This document shows positions 25,992-42,021 of a DNA stretch of 64,000 bases, in pieces. How positions within the stretch are numbered: position 1 is the first letter of the stretch; each line of letters begins with the position of its first letter. The DNA is from Beaufortia kweichowensis. Taxonomy: Eukaryota; Chordata; Actinopteri; Cypriniformes; Gastromyzontidae. Under the pieces are notes generated by a model. It was not told where the DNA came from. It worked only from the letters and a program-made list of their open reading frames with translations, and did not search any database. Where the stretch lies: assembly GCA_019155185.1 (NCBI GenBank), contig CM032808.1, positions 14,710,879-14,774,878 on the forward strand, in the 5' to 3' direction. A program made the position numbers and the translations under genes.

Positions 25992-26150
25992 TTAAAGACC
26001 CCCTGTTGTGAAAATCAAGTTTTTATTGTTATTTTTATGTCTGTTTGGTGCTTTTAATATACTTTAAGAAAACCATGTGCAAATACATCAGCCAGCAGCA
26101 ATTCTGAGTATTTTCTCATAAACATGGCTTGAAACGTTTTTCACGTCACC
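25992..26150 (+). repeat. Candidate dispersed repeat (TTAAAGACCCCCTGT type)
   Basis: TTAAAGACCCCCTGTTGTG followed by AAAATCAAGTTTTTATTG resembles the end of a dispersed fish element as I recall it. The right boundary is approximate. Confidence 0.45.
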
Positions 26151-29100
26151 AACATATATTGTAACATATAAAGTATAATTAGGATATACATTAATTTTCA
26201 TACGTATACTAAATGAAACAAGGATGTAACAAGGACATTTAAAATACTTTTCACATCAAAAATATTTTAAATATGATGATATTTTGATAATCAAATATGA
26301 GTTTCTAGGATAAAATTGTTGAGGGGTCTTTTATTTTAAGGTGAAAACGCATAGAAATAATCATAATATTTAGAACTCTGAACAAATTGTTTATCCGTTA
26401 ATACAGAAATACTGTTTCCGGGTCCAAGCCTTCACTCTTTTCTAGCGAGACTATTATAAACTATAATATATCATTAAAATAAATCACTGTCTGGCCATCT
26501 GGAAATTTGTTATGAAGATAAAGGTTAGCTTCTTTCAGTAGTTTTACAGCATGGCATGACTGTATATTATCATTATTTATTGTTTGCGTTTGGCATCTGA
26601 TAGAGGGTTTTGTCCAAACTTAACATGCAGATTGCAATAGATTTTGCAAATATGGCAATTTCTACACCAGCCTTTTTGCTGAATAATGTGATTATTTATT
26701 ATTATTTATTATAGAGGGCTACTACCAAAATAAACAAAATAAGTTTTTCATTTTGGTGTCTCTGCACAAAAACATACTTGTAACAGTATTTGTTGATCAT
26801 ACTTAATCAGATAGATCTGCTGTACTTATACATTAGACATTGTAAACCACTTCCTGTTTTGACTGGATGCTAACAGTTTTTATACCATCCGTCTCTCTCC
26901 TCTCCTCCTCTGCTTTAATCTACTGCACCAGCTATCGCTTTTCACTAATTCAATCCATATTAAACCATCTGCATGTGTAATTATGCCACGAGAAGGGTGC
27001 ATGTAATTAATACGCTGCCACCCGTCCCAGAGGAGCATGTGCGGAGTTTTGCCACACGTGTCACTTCATATTTATCACATCCATAAGTTACAGTGCGTTT
27101 GCATCAGCTTCCATCACCATCATGTTGAGCATCGTGTTCCTATTCATCATATGGCTATTTATTGACGCTCATATGATCTCCATCAGTTTCTGCCGCTGTT
27201 TGTCACTGTCGGCCAAGCAGAAGAGAAATGCAAGATGCTCTTCTCGTTAAATGGATGAAATATGCACGGTTCACTCTTTTCCCGGCATGCACTGCAGACT
27301 GCCACTTTCTCTAGTTGTTGATGACGCCGTTATGATGATGTTTTGTTTGGTGTGTTATATTGTGAAATTTTATAGGCTTTCAATCACAGGCAATGAGTTG
27401 TTTTGTGTCAAGATTAATGATCTGTCAAAGGTTGCGCTGTTAAACAACAGTCCACTTGCTCTTGAAGTGTAGATGGGATGTTTGCTAAGATTGAATTGTG
27501 TCTGGTGCTTGCGTCTGTGTTTTTTGCACTTACAGTAGTTCACTAAATGATTTATGGAAATCATGTACAGTAGGTCAGTTGGGAGCTATATATATATCAG
27601 TTTGTGAAGGATGCTAAACACTTGCAGACTTTAATCAGACCGTAGAGTATCAAATCGTTGTGATCATTGTGGTTCTTGATGCAAGACTGCACCACATGTC
27701 TGGATTATTGCCCGGTTTTAACACTCTTCTCCATCATTTCATTATCATCTGATGAATTACCGCTGCCATGATCAATAACAAACGTACACAGAGTAAATCA
27801 CACAAATTGCACTGACTCTTCTGAATGACACACAGTTTGAATTAAACCTAAATTTACACAGAATACAGACTGTGAATGTTTATGCTGAAATGAACGACAG
27901 TATCAACCGAATTGGTTGTGCATCATGTAAGAAGTAATTTTGCACTATTAAATGTGCCTTAGCACACGCCTCAGTAATGATTGATTCTGTTGACACAAAT
28001 GTCATTGTGATTTCGCATCTACCGTACATGATCTCGCTTTAGCCGTTCTCACACATTGACATTCAGATCCACGGCGATCCATACCTCCAACTCCCTGAAT
28101 GTTAAACAGGCTTTGATTGTAAATAATTTGGCAGCAGTTTCCAGGGTCATTGGTGTGAACTAAAAGCGTTCCCTCTTCATATCGAGACCTTCTGTTCTTC
28201 CAGATGTCAGGACAGAGAGAAACTAAAAGAATGAGAAAGCGAGAGAAGAACAGGTGTCACGGTGCACCTTCAGCCTTCCCAAACCTTATGCTTTGACCCG
28301 AAGATTTTTCATGAAATATTAAGTATGATGGTGTTATTGTCAATAAGTTGCATTATTTGTATAATGTATAAAGTGATAAATTGAAAGGTAGCACCGCATC
28401 TGTCTGTAAATCAGATAGTATGCTTTTTCAAGAATTGCTGAGGAGAGAATCTTCCTTGCTAGCAATTTTATTTGATCAATCTCATTAACATATTCATTTA
28501 TCATAATGTAAGTTATTAGAAACCACAGCTGTAGCAACAAACAAACCAAAACACCAACATACCAATATTTCTGTCTTGAGAGATTTTGTAAAACAACACT
28601 GTGTGAGTTATATGAGAATGTTTTGTAAAGAATATATATTGAATTACAGATGTTTGTCTTAGCCCATCAATCATATTTTTTGTTCTGGTTGTGCAGAATG
28701 TTTAAAACAAACAACAAAAAATATTAGGTGGGTTATTTAAAGTCTATTTTCCCAAACTTACATTAAATGTAGCTGGTTTAAAGACTGTTTAGCTGTTTGT
28801 AGAATACATAATGCATTTTAAAAAACTTTTTTGCAGGAAACCAAACTGGGTCGTTCCCACAGTGTAGACAGCTCTATCTGTGCTGACAGGAATAGATCCA
28901 GTTTTGTTACGTAACATCGCACCTCTCATTTTTTGCACTGTGATTAGCGTGTCAGATCTATTACCCTCTCCCAAAACCAGCCGCAGTTCCCGGACCTCAT
29001 CTGCTCTCAAGCACATAACCCAAACGTTTCAAACACGCTCCATTTGTCTCCAAAAGCTTCCAGGAATCTGCGTCTCAAGACAGGAATAGAAGAAACTTGA

Positions 29101-29663
29101 GTGATAACGCAGAAGTGTAGAATTGACCTTGAGAGATGGATGACACTCTAAAAGCGAGCTCGTGGCAGGAGCATAATACCCACAAATCAATACGTTTAAA
29201 AGCCAGCGCATTCCTTTATGCTCGGGCAAATTTAAGAGATGGTTATTTAAATAAGGAGATAAGTGTTAGGGCTTGTCACTGATGGATGCTGTCTCTTCTC
29301 CCAGCTCCTCACAGTCTTGGAAATGGCATTCTGGGTAATTAAAGTCCTTTAGACTCTCCTGTTGATGTTGATTGGAATATAATTGGATGAAGGACATATA
29401 ATAGCTAGATGTATTCAGTCCATTTAGACAATGGAACATTTCTGATTACAATTTACAGTAATACATTGTGCTCTAAAAGTACAAACAATGTCTGCGCAGA
29501 ACATACGTCAAAGTTTTATTGCCATTTCGGAAGCAGAGACAAAATGAGGATAAATAGGGTCATACTGTACGTGTTTTGCATGCTGCTGTGGGTTTGTGTG
29601 TCCAAAAATAACACGAAAAACAGAAAGTGATACCTGGATGGTGTCAGTGGGGTGGTAAAATAC
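26151..29663. other. Gene-free stretch
   Basis: No exon that I can support. Two overlapping ORFs of about 70 codons at 28789-29089 are on opposite strands and lack domains. Confidence 0.55.
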
Positions 29664-29702
29664 TGTGTGTGTGCGTGTGTGTGTGTGTGTGTGTGGCGTG
29701 TG

Positions 29703-29745
<43 letters not shown>

Positions 29746-29773
29746 ATGTGTGTGTGTGTGTGTGTGTGTGTGT
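29664..29773. repeat. Compound (TG)n/(TGCG)n microsatellite
   Basis: TG repeats, then about 12 TGCG units, then TG repeats to 29773. It is alternating purine-pyrimidine throughout, a sequence class that can adopt Z-DNA. Overlapping ORFs on both strands are products of the repeat. Confidence 0.97.
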
Positions 29774-29807
29774 AATGATAGCACGTTCATTTACTGATTC
29801 AGTTTTG

Positions 29808-30055
29808 ATATTACCACAATATTTACTGTATTTACAATATTCACATTATTTACAGTGCAGTATTTAAACTATTCATAGTGTGTACATTATTTGCAGTACT
29901 TATTTACATTATTTACAAGATTTAGAGTATTTACAGTAAAGCATTTCTGTATTTGCAGTATTCACATTTACAGTACAGTATTCACAGAATTGTACAATAT
30001 TTACAGTATTCACAGTATTAACAGTACAGTATAAACATCATTCACAGTATTCACA
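29808..30055. repeat. Degenerate minisatellite (TTTACAGTATTCACA-like units)
   Basis: About 250 bp of short degenerate units built from TTTACAGTATT, ATTCACAGTATT and TACAGTACAGTATT. Units are roughly 10 to 15 bp. It starts 35 bp after the TG/TGCG microsatellite. Confidence 0.85.
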
Positions 30056-30783
30056 GCTATAGCATAGATAGCTATGCGGGATCAGTGTCTTATGCTCTCT
30101 GAATTGAAATTGAATCCAATCTATGAGCCTAAAGGTTCCCACTCCTGATGTCAATGTGATGTTAATGTATATCATATGTATCATATGTGTATGTGAAACC
30201 TTAAGCCTGTCTTTTGACTCAGATGTGTGTTTATATGATGGTGTCTGTTACATAGGGTAGAAACCACAACGATTGAACACAATTGAAATCAACAAACAAA
30301 ATGGCAGAACTTTCTTTCCATGAAGGTCCATCTATAACCTCCACGACGCGTCACTATATATAGACACTAGACCGAAGCGCAAATGAATGCATGTGTTATG
30401 ATTAATTACCTCATTGAATGTAATTCGGCTAACACTGATGATCCTCAGCTCTTGTGTCATGTTTAGGACTTGACCCATTTATCAAGACTAAAGGGTCAAG
30501 CACACAACATAGCGCTGATGGTTAAACTCTGTTTCCTAATTAAACCTCTTAGCGACTTTACTAACACACACACACATGCACAATATATTGTCCTGATGTG
30601 CTCTGATATGCATGTGATGATGGATGTGTTTCATATTTCACATTAAACGCGTATATTGCATATTAATGGCTTCATCAGTAGTTGAGTAAACAGTATTAGC
30701 ATTGTCTATATGATCTTAAAAACTGACAATGACATTTTATATCGACTAGTCATGATACTTAACTTTTTAAGACAATCATAAAC

Positions 30784-30955
30784 TACCAGTCAAAAGTTAA
30801 GGGTCACTTACTTTTTTATGTTTAAAAAAACAGTAAACTCATTAACACTATGAATGACACAATTGTAACTTTGGTAATTATGTTGATTATGTCCAAAATA
30901 AATCCAAATTTGTTATATTTTAGCATCTTCAGTGTAGTCACTTTTGTCTGAAATT
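30784..30955 (+). mobile_element. TACCAGTCAAAAGTT-type element, copy 1
   Basis: Begins TACCAGTCAAAAGTTAAG and includes AAACTCATTAACACTATGAA, TGACACAATTGTAACTTTGG and TAATTATGTTG. Part of this matches the reverse complement of 32480-32600. I associate the TACCAGTCAAAAGTTT motif with a widespread teleost DNA element. Confidence 0.6.
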
Positions 30956-31529
30956 TGTGTAAATATTATGTAAACTATTATGAGCTCTTCTTCACTTGTC
31001 TGCTTCTTCACTATTTAAATTATCCATATTTTAACATTTTTTAATAATTTTAGTTTTCTAATGAAAGTAATACATATGTTGGCATAATTTGTATTTTTTA
31101 TATTTACACTTGTTTACTTCATGTAATTTAAGCATCATTTCTATGTGCATTTTTTGCATCCTTGATTTTATATTTTGTATTTACTGTTAGTGTCTAAGAG
31201 ATACACACATTATGTTTTATAGATAAGCTTTACAAAGATGTGATGGAACAAATTCTTGTGGTTTGCTGTCATCACACATTAGTCATTCTGTTTCACATTG
31301 ACCCACAAAACTGTTAGTTATTTTTGTTAATATAGAGGTTGTTGAGGGAGAACAATCTACCAATCTAGTTTGTAAAAGAAAACAGTAATATCTAGCATTA
31401 TTTTATAGTCCACTGCAAATAAACACAAATAAGATGGTTTGTAGCTTGTGTAAGACCACCAAAGGCATTTGATATTAGTTCACGAGTTCGCCTTTACAGA
31501 TAATAAGCAAGCGTAATAGTTATGCGTAT

Positions 31530-31740
31530 TTGGCGTGCTGTCCGGGGAGGGCTCCGAGCTCGGTGCTTGCCCGAACCCAGAGCGCTGCCCCCCCACGGAA
31601 GGTAACGTAGAGGCGTAGGGGTGGAGGAGGGATGCCGGAAACGCTAGAGAGAACGAAGGTAAGGCTGCTTGATTATTTTATAGAGGTTCTCTCTTGCGCT
31701 GATAGGGCAGACGCTGTGATTACTAATGATGAATTGGCCG
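31530..31740 (+). other. GC-rich patch with two splice-donor-like sites, unidentified
   Basis: A GC-rich stretch (GTGCTGTCCGGGGAGGGCTC, CCCGAACCCAGAGCGCTGCC) in AT-rich surroundings. It contains GGAAG/GTAACG at 31601/31602 and ACGAAG/GTAAGG at 31658/31659. An ATG at 31632 opens MPETLERTK directly to the second donor in phase 0. It lies between the two TACCAGTCAAAAGTT-type elements. It could be a GC-rich transposon internal or promoter segment, or a first exon. I do not recognise it. Confidence 0.3.
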
Positions 31741-32337
31741 GTTCAATTATCTGTGAGTGCTCCTCCCGAAATTAGTTAAACTTCACATATCTGAGTCATG
31801 TTATCCATAATCTGTGCATATATACCACTGCAATGCATGTTTTGCATTATGTGAAGTACACTGAAGTAAGTTTTCTGTATCCTGGCTTGTATTTCATCAG
31901 GAACGCAGACTGTAGTCTATACATACCAAGAATATCAATGAATGAATGTCTGAATGCGGCACCTTGAGTCAAGGATGAGCAGTCTCACCTGACTCTACGC
32001 AACTTTAATTGAAGCCAAGTATGACAATAACCTACGGTGATGTTGTTTACTCTCACTTCATTCCATCAGACAGGTTGTCTATACTGCTTGTGGTCATCAT
32101 ACATCATTTCAAAGGGCAGTCACGCTCAATCCTTTATGCGTTACGCTGTGTGACTGTGAAGATGTCAGCAGCTTCTGTCGAGGTGACGAAATGCAAATGA
32201 ACATAAGAAAAACACGAGATGTATAAAATAATCATAAAAGTCAGAAGATCTAAATGTATACTGTACGTGCTTGTGGTGCAAATTTTTTAAAGGGTTTGAA
32301 ATTTGGTGTTTAATGTTAATAAATGTATGATGTTCAG

Positions 32338-32600
32338 TACCAGTCAAAAGTTTAGACACAATTGACAAAAATGTTTCTCATGAGTTTAAAAACGGAAGGT
32401 GTATATATCAAAGTTTGAAATTACTTTTATAGATAATAATATAACTGTGGAAACATATTAATTTATTTAATTTTTGGTAATACTTTTGAAGTTGATCAAA
32501 TGTAACATAGTGTTCATTTATTTTGTATGCTTTTAGTCACAACATAATTCCCACAGTTACAATTGTGTTATTTCATGGTTTTGATGAGTTTATACTTTTC
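32338..32600 (-). mobile_element. TACCAGTCAAAAGTT-type element, copy 2 (inverted interior)
   Basis: The left end reads TACCAGTCAAAAGTTTAGAC on the plus strand. The right part, reverse-complemented, gives AAACTCATCAAAACCATGAA, TAACACAATTGTAACTGTGG and AATTATGTTG, matching copy 1. It therefore carries related ends on both sides, as expected of an inverted-repeat element. The right boundary is not clear. Confidence 0.6.
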
Positions 32601-32646
32601 TAAAATAGAAAATCAGTTTAATGTTGTTTTACTTTTACCCATGTAA

Positions 32647-32667
32647 ATATATATATATATATATATA
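32647..32667. repeat. Short (AT)n microsatellite
   Basis: About ten AT units, followed by ACTGTATAC. Confidence 0.9.
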
Positions 32668-34332
32668 CTGTATACAAAATAACTTAAAACTTACAGATTA
32701 TAACTTGATCTTTATTCACTATCATGATGTTTTTGCAACAACATGAACATCTGTGTTACAGATTATTGTCTCTTAAATGTAATGTTTGCGATATTAATCT
32801 CAAACTATTGCTGATATTAATCTCAAGCTATTGTTGTAATCTGCCGACAGCTATAGTCACATGTTATAGTTATCATGCTGGTAATGCAGATTGGTGTGAA
32901 ACGTTGTTCCACAGGGATCTGCCGGTTTGGGTTTGAACATATTTGAAGAAGGGCAGTTACGCTGCGGTTTTGAGAATAAGATTAAGACGTGTGCAGGAAA
33001 TGCAAATGGACAGGCTGTCCCCAAGACCAAAGCTCGCTGAAGACGCCAGTGATTCGCTGGCTGCTTCAGAGAAAGATGAGACGATGAGTGTGAAACTTCA
33101 ACAATCTGTTCTGGCGTGCACCCTCCCTATGTGACTTACGCTGAGACAACCTGTGAGGATCAAACCGCAGACCCTGAAAGAGAGAAAACAGCCGTTCGGC
33201 CGCATAAAAGAGCAAAGATGAATATGCAACCGGTGGAAAGTAGGTTAGATCTCTCTTCAGGAAAAACATTTTCCCGGCGGGTTCGAAATTTGGGGTGATT
33301 TTTGTGGTTATGAGTTTAAAAAGACAAACTTTGAATTATTCAGAATTTCTGCATTTATTTTGCATATATATGATGCATTTGTCTTTAGCCTGAGAAACGA
33401 CCTTCACTGTCTGTCTCTTGCAGGTCAGTTTGCCAGAAATGATCTATAAGCAAAAAGTTCATGATAAATATCAACACGACTACTGATGTAAGCGTGTTTT
33501 TATATCGTGCAATGCATTTTTAAATGCATTTTTTTAGCTTATTTGCAGTTTGTTTCTTCAAAGGCAATATTGTCCACTAGCCCTAAAGGTCTGGCAGTTT
33601 TATTATTATTTAGCTGCTCATAGTTCAACCAAAATTTAAGGGCATGCAAACATTAGTGCATGTGTAATTTATTTTCTTGGCAAACTTCTCATTCTGCTCG
33701 TAATTCAAATTTTATTCTCATGAGATTTACAAATGAAATAAAATAAACGGTCAACTACGCTTTTACTTTTTCCTAAATCATCTTCTTCTTTGTAAATGAC
33801 TGTATGGTCTTCAGGAATTGTATTGTGCTTCAGGATAATTGATAGCGTGTGGATCACCTGGTGTGGTCTGGTCATTGTAAACTGAGCTAATAAATCTCTT
33901 TCAATCGCACCTGCAGCAGTCCGTGTGGTCCAGAGACTCTGTGTTTCTCTATTACAGATGCCCTTCTCTGTCTTCAATCAATGTCTGCACCTGAAGCTTC
34001 TGTTTCACACATGAGAATAGTACTTTTATTTATATAACACGGGCTGATGGGATTATTTCATTCATTTGACCTTCATAGTGTGTTGAACCTGTGAAGCTTA
34101 TTTGGAACATCTTGAACTTGTGGATTTGTACTTTAGGAAAGCTGTATATTCTGTTTTCAATACATAACTTGTGCACACACACACTTTTTATTTTGTAGTC
34201 ATTCTCCTGGGCCTTGGCATAATAAGATTTTTACATGTGTTGTGTGTTATTCTTTTGCCAATCTGAGCTTTAATTTACACTCCAAACTATCTTTCTATTC
34301 GATTTATTTTCAAGTTGGACATAACAATAAAC
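32668..34332. other. Gene-free stretch with overlapping short ORFs
   Basis: Bases 32943-33298 hold three overlapping ORFs of 60 to 67 codons on both strands, somewhat richer in CpG than the surroundings. A 90-codon minus ORF sits at 33705-33977. I recognise none of them. Confidence 0.5.
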
Positions 34333-34557
34333 TACATTCCAAAAAAAGTGTATTTAGTATGTTTTTAGTATGTAGTTTAGAATGTACTAGACAACATTTT
34401 TAACCCCAAACTGGATCAAATTTGGACAGATTTGTGTTATATTAACCTATGCTGGATTATGAGTACCAAACCATGGGGTCAAAGAATCCAGCAGAGGTTC
34501 ATTTATAACTCAACAGTGTGTTCTGTCCATACTGAACCCAGCGTTTTTTGGAGTGTA
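34333..34557. repeat. Candidate dispersed DNA element (ACCCAGCGTTTTTTGGAGTGT end)
   Basis: The right end GAACCCAGCGTTTTTTGGAG resembles the CCCAGC-TTTTTTAGAGTGTA terminus of a common cyprinid element, and CCAAACTGGATCAAATTTGG upstream resembles its interior. The left end (TTCCAAAAAAAGTGTATTT) is only weakly complementary. Confidence 0.4.
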
Positions 34558-38710
<4,153 letters not shown>

Positions 38711-38866
38711 GTTAATTAATTTAAGTTAGCATTTTCCTGATCAGTTTGTTTAATTAATCTATTTTTTTCAGTTTGCATCTCACTGCTAATTACGGAAAAT
38801 TAATTCCAAAGGAGACTATAAATGCAGCCAATTAAACTGGACTCTTGTATTCAACATTTAATTAAA
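38711..38866. promoter_or_regulatory. Cluster of TAATTA homeodomain-type motifs
   Basis: TAATTA or AATTAA cores at about 38713, 38751, 38787, 38799, 38830 and 38858, six within 155 bp. TAATTA is the core bound by many homeodomain proteins. The region is AT-rich, so some density is expected by chance. I offer it as a possible enhancer only. Confidence 0.15.
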
Positions 38867-38954
38867 AAAATATGTAGATACTAGATACTAGTAGTTGTCA
38901 GTAAAGTCAAAACTAAAAAATAATTATGCATTTTTCTGTACAACACACATGAGA

Positions 38955-39195
38955 AAATACAGCCCACTTTAGTATTAAGTCAACTCTAGTACATTTCCTG
39001 GATACTATAGTGATGACCTTTGACCTAAATTTGACCTTTACCGTAGTACATATTAGCGGATACTACAATATTACAAATTCATTAGTTAAAAACTGTAGTT
39101 TACATTAGCAAAGTGTAACATTTTGTAATATACTAAAGTATACCACAGTTTACTATAGTAAAAAGTATTAAAGTAGTGCTAAAGTATTTTTTCCT
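38955..39195. repeat. Degenerate TACTATAG/AGTATA-rich repeat
   Basis: Recurrent TACTATAGT, AGTACAT, GATACTAC, ACTAAAGTATACC and TTTACTATAGT over about 240 bp, directly before a SINE. It looks like a decayed minisatellite or dispersed repeat. Confidence 0.5.
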
Positions 39196-39234
39196 GTGGG
39201 AAATAAAATGTGATCAAAATCAGCTAAATGAAAG

Positions 39235-39365
39235 TGTTGCTGTAGCTCAATTCTTGTGCGGGCAACGCAAAGGTCACGGGTTTGATTCTCAGCGAACACA
39301 TATACTGATGAAAAGTGTTGGATTAATTACATTTGGATCAAAGTGTCTGGCATATTTATTTCCAT
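39235..39365 (+). mobile_element. tRNA-derived SINE
   Basis: A tRNA-like head with TGTAGCTCAATTCTTG (A-box region) and GGTTTGATTCT at 39279-39289 (B box, RNA polymerase III type), then CAGCGAACACATATACTGAT, then the tail ACATTTGGATCAAAGTGTCT. The order matches a cyprinid SINE and the truncated copy at 13852. It is diverged and probably inactive. Confidence 0.75.
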
Positions 39366-41989
39366 TTATCCAGATAAAGCAACTCTATATGGTGCTAATT
39401 AAAGCATCTTCATATGATGTAGAATATTGGAGAATATACTTTCATATGACCTGATGTTGTGTAGTGTGTGTTTCCCGGGAGTTTACCCCATAATCCAGCC
39501 GAACTACACAGGAACACTACAAACAACAGCTATTGGCTGACATAATCGCACGCCTTTGCTGATATTAAGGTCATATAGCTTCCCTCAAACAATTTTGCTG
39601 TCTGAGAGAGCTTCTAAAAATAGCAGCGAGTCAATATGAAGGCCCCACTCCTGTGCACAGTTCATCATTAAATATGCATGGTTCTTTAATGTAAAACATG
39701 ACACTCAGCAGCAGGAGAACTTGAGGAACATGTCAGACCTTCAGTACAGCTTGATCCCAAATGCTCTAATTTTAGACGCGGTGGCAGGATTTGCATGTTG
39801 CAAGGTGAGAAAAAAACAGCAGAAACACAGAAGCAGTTTATGTGGATTGGCAGGATTTGTTTGACAGTCGATAGATCAGCGGAAAGCTCGGTATTATTTG
39901 CTCTTCTTGAATGGGCTTGTTATAAATAATTCAGGGAAGGGCTTTGTCATGGAGACACATGTGCTGCTTATGGATATGATTTATGTTGCTTGTATTGATA
40001 AAGGCTAGTCTGTGCGGCTCCTTTTTTCTGTGGCGTAAATGAAAAGCAGGCCGGTGTCCTCTGATGCGTTTCATGGATAAAAACATGTACGTTTAGCTTG
40101 TTTTCAATATTGTTTGCCTATCATTTCCTTCAGCCATCATTTATTGTTCATGTTAATGTGATTTTGAGGTTTGAACTATTATTATATAGTTGGTAGTGTT
40201 TGGTATATACAAATTTTTGCTTTTTAGTAAGAATGCTTTGTTTTTATGTACAGTATGTGTGAAATATCACACTGCTACTGTATTTTAGATATGTTAGATT
40301 ACTTTATGACTTCATTCATGATCTTCCCTTACAAAAAAGAAGTTTACTTTAAGTTTATTTTATTAAGTATACTTGAGTAAGTTTTTTGTATAATTTATTT
40401 AGTAACTACTAGTACAAGTAAATGCACTATTTTAGTACTTACATGTGATTAAATTAACCCTCTTTATAGTTTATCTAAATGAACTTGTAAAATTTAAGTA
40501 CACTTTGCATCTATGTTTTTCTGAGAAGTAAATAAAAATTAGACTTTATTTTAAAATCAGTATACTTGAATAAACACTTTTTGTAATGTTGTGTCTAATC
40601 TGTTTCAACATCTAATATTGCTGCTGATGCTTTTCACAGTTTTTAAGATTTGTAATAGCAGTTCAGAGCCCTGGGAAAATACACAGGAAGTCCATTGAAA
40701 GGCTGATTTTCACAATGAACTGGAAGTAGAAGAGATTTTATCAAGTTCAAAGGTGACGGTGTTGAAAATGTCATGTCTTACTTCTTAAGCAGCTCTTCGG
40801 TTTTCCAAACAAGATCGACATTCTCGTTCTGTCTGTCTCTTTAAGGTCCTTTTTCTTTTCTGATACCACAGACGTTACCAAAAGAATGCAGAACGAGGTG
40901 AACTACGGCTTTCAAAATATCAGCCGTTCTTCTGAATTTGAGAAAATAGCTCATGGGATTTTGCTGTTCATTTTCAACTTCTAAAAATGTTCTGAGTAGA
41001 ATTGTTCCCTAGTGATCAAGTCCTGTTATATTCATTTTGACAAGCAGAGACAGATGATGCTATTTTTAGCTGTAGACAATCTACACATTAATGAACAGAC
41101 TGACTATTGAACATATGGGCTTTTGGACTTGAACATTAGGAGTCTTTGAACAAGGTTAAACAAGCTGAGACAGTTGTGCATGAAAAGTAAAAAAGCTTAA
41201 ATGACTTGAAATGTCACTTTTAAAAATACAAATAGCCAAATTGGATTCTCTTCAGACTTCATCTGACATTTACAGTATTTCATGAATAAATCATTTCTGA
41301 GTTTGTTCCTTTGACACAGTTTTTTATGCATCCTAGTGTACATCTTAAACACAAGCATTGTCTTAAACTGAAGCAAGTTACTCATAATCTGACATATACT
41401 GCCATCTGCTGTTCATCATATAAACTGCACTGCAGACACCAGCAAGAGATTTACTGTCAGGGGTTTTCCACGTTTTTTTACTTAACCTGACAGAGATTTT
41501 TATTATTTTATTAATCAAATATTAAAACAATATTTAAACATTGGTTTGTACTGTAAGTTTATGAACGTTTTCCTCAAATATTTTAGATTTTTACTGATAT
41601 TCTAAATATTGTTTCATTTGGGACTATAAACAAATCGATGACTTATTTCGCTTTTAAAAGTTGTATGCCAGTAGAATGTACATAATCTTTTATGGCACGT
41701 GCCCCACAAGCATTGTTGTCTTGAGTAGTACATAAAACTTTGTCAATTAACAAAAGCCTTAAATGGATCTTTTCTTCCTCAGTTTATCACAGACAAGGGA
41801 CATAAAATAAACAACATTAATGGATTTTTCTATTACGGCTAATTATTAGCTTTAAAGCACTCTGTGTGAATGTTGGGGATAAAATAGTGTTTAAATCATC
41901 AGTCTGCTCTGCATAAAATGTGTCATTTCAAGACTGAAATTAAAGCTTTAAACTAATTGCATATTTACACATAACTACAGTCAATGAAT

Positions 41990-42021
41990 ATTCTTAATGG
42001 TATATCATAACCATTAAGAAT
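41990..42021. repeat. Perfect 12 bp inverted repeat (hairpin)
   Basis: ATTCTTAATGGT, an 8-base spacer, then ACCATTAAGAAT. Function unknown. Confidence 0.95.

Noticed and set aside
29508..29867. ORFs with Ala-Arg-Thr-His or Val-Cys repeats
   Set aside because: They arise from the TG/TGCG microsatellite in several frames.
32943..33298. Three overlapping short ORFs suggesting a small gene
   Set aside because: They lie in different frames and strands, none has a recognised domain and no consistent splice junctions join them.
39241..39300. Possible tRNA gene
   Set aside because: The A and B boxes are followed by the SINE body and tail, and no cloverleaf with a closing acceptor stem can be drawn.
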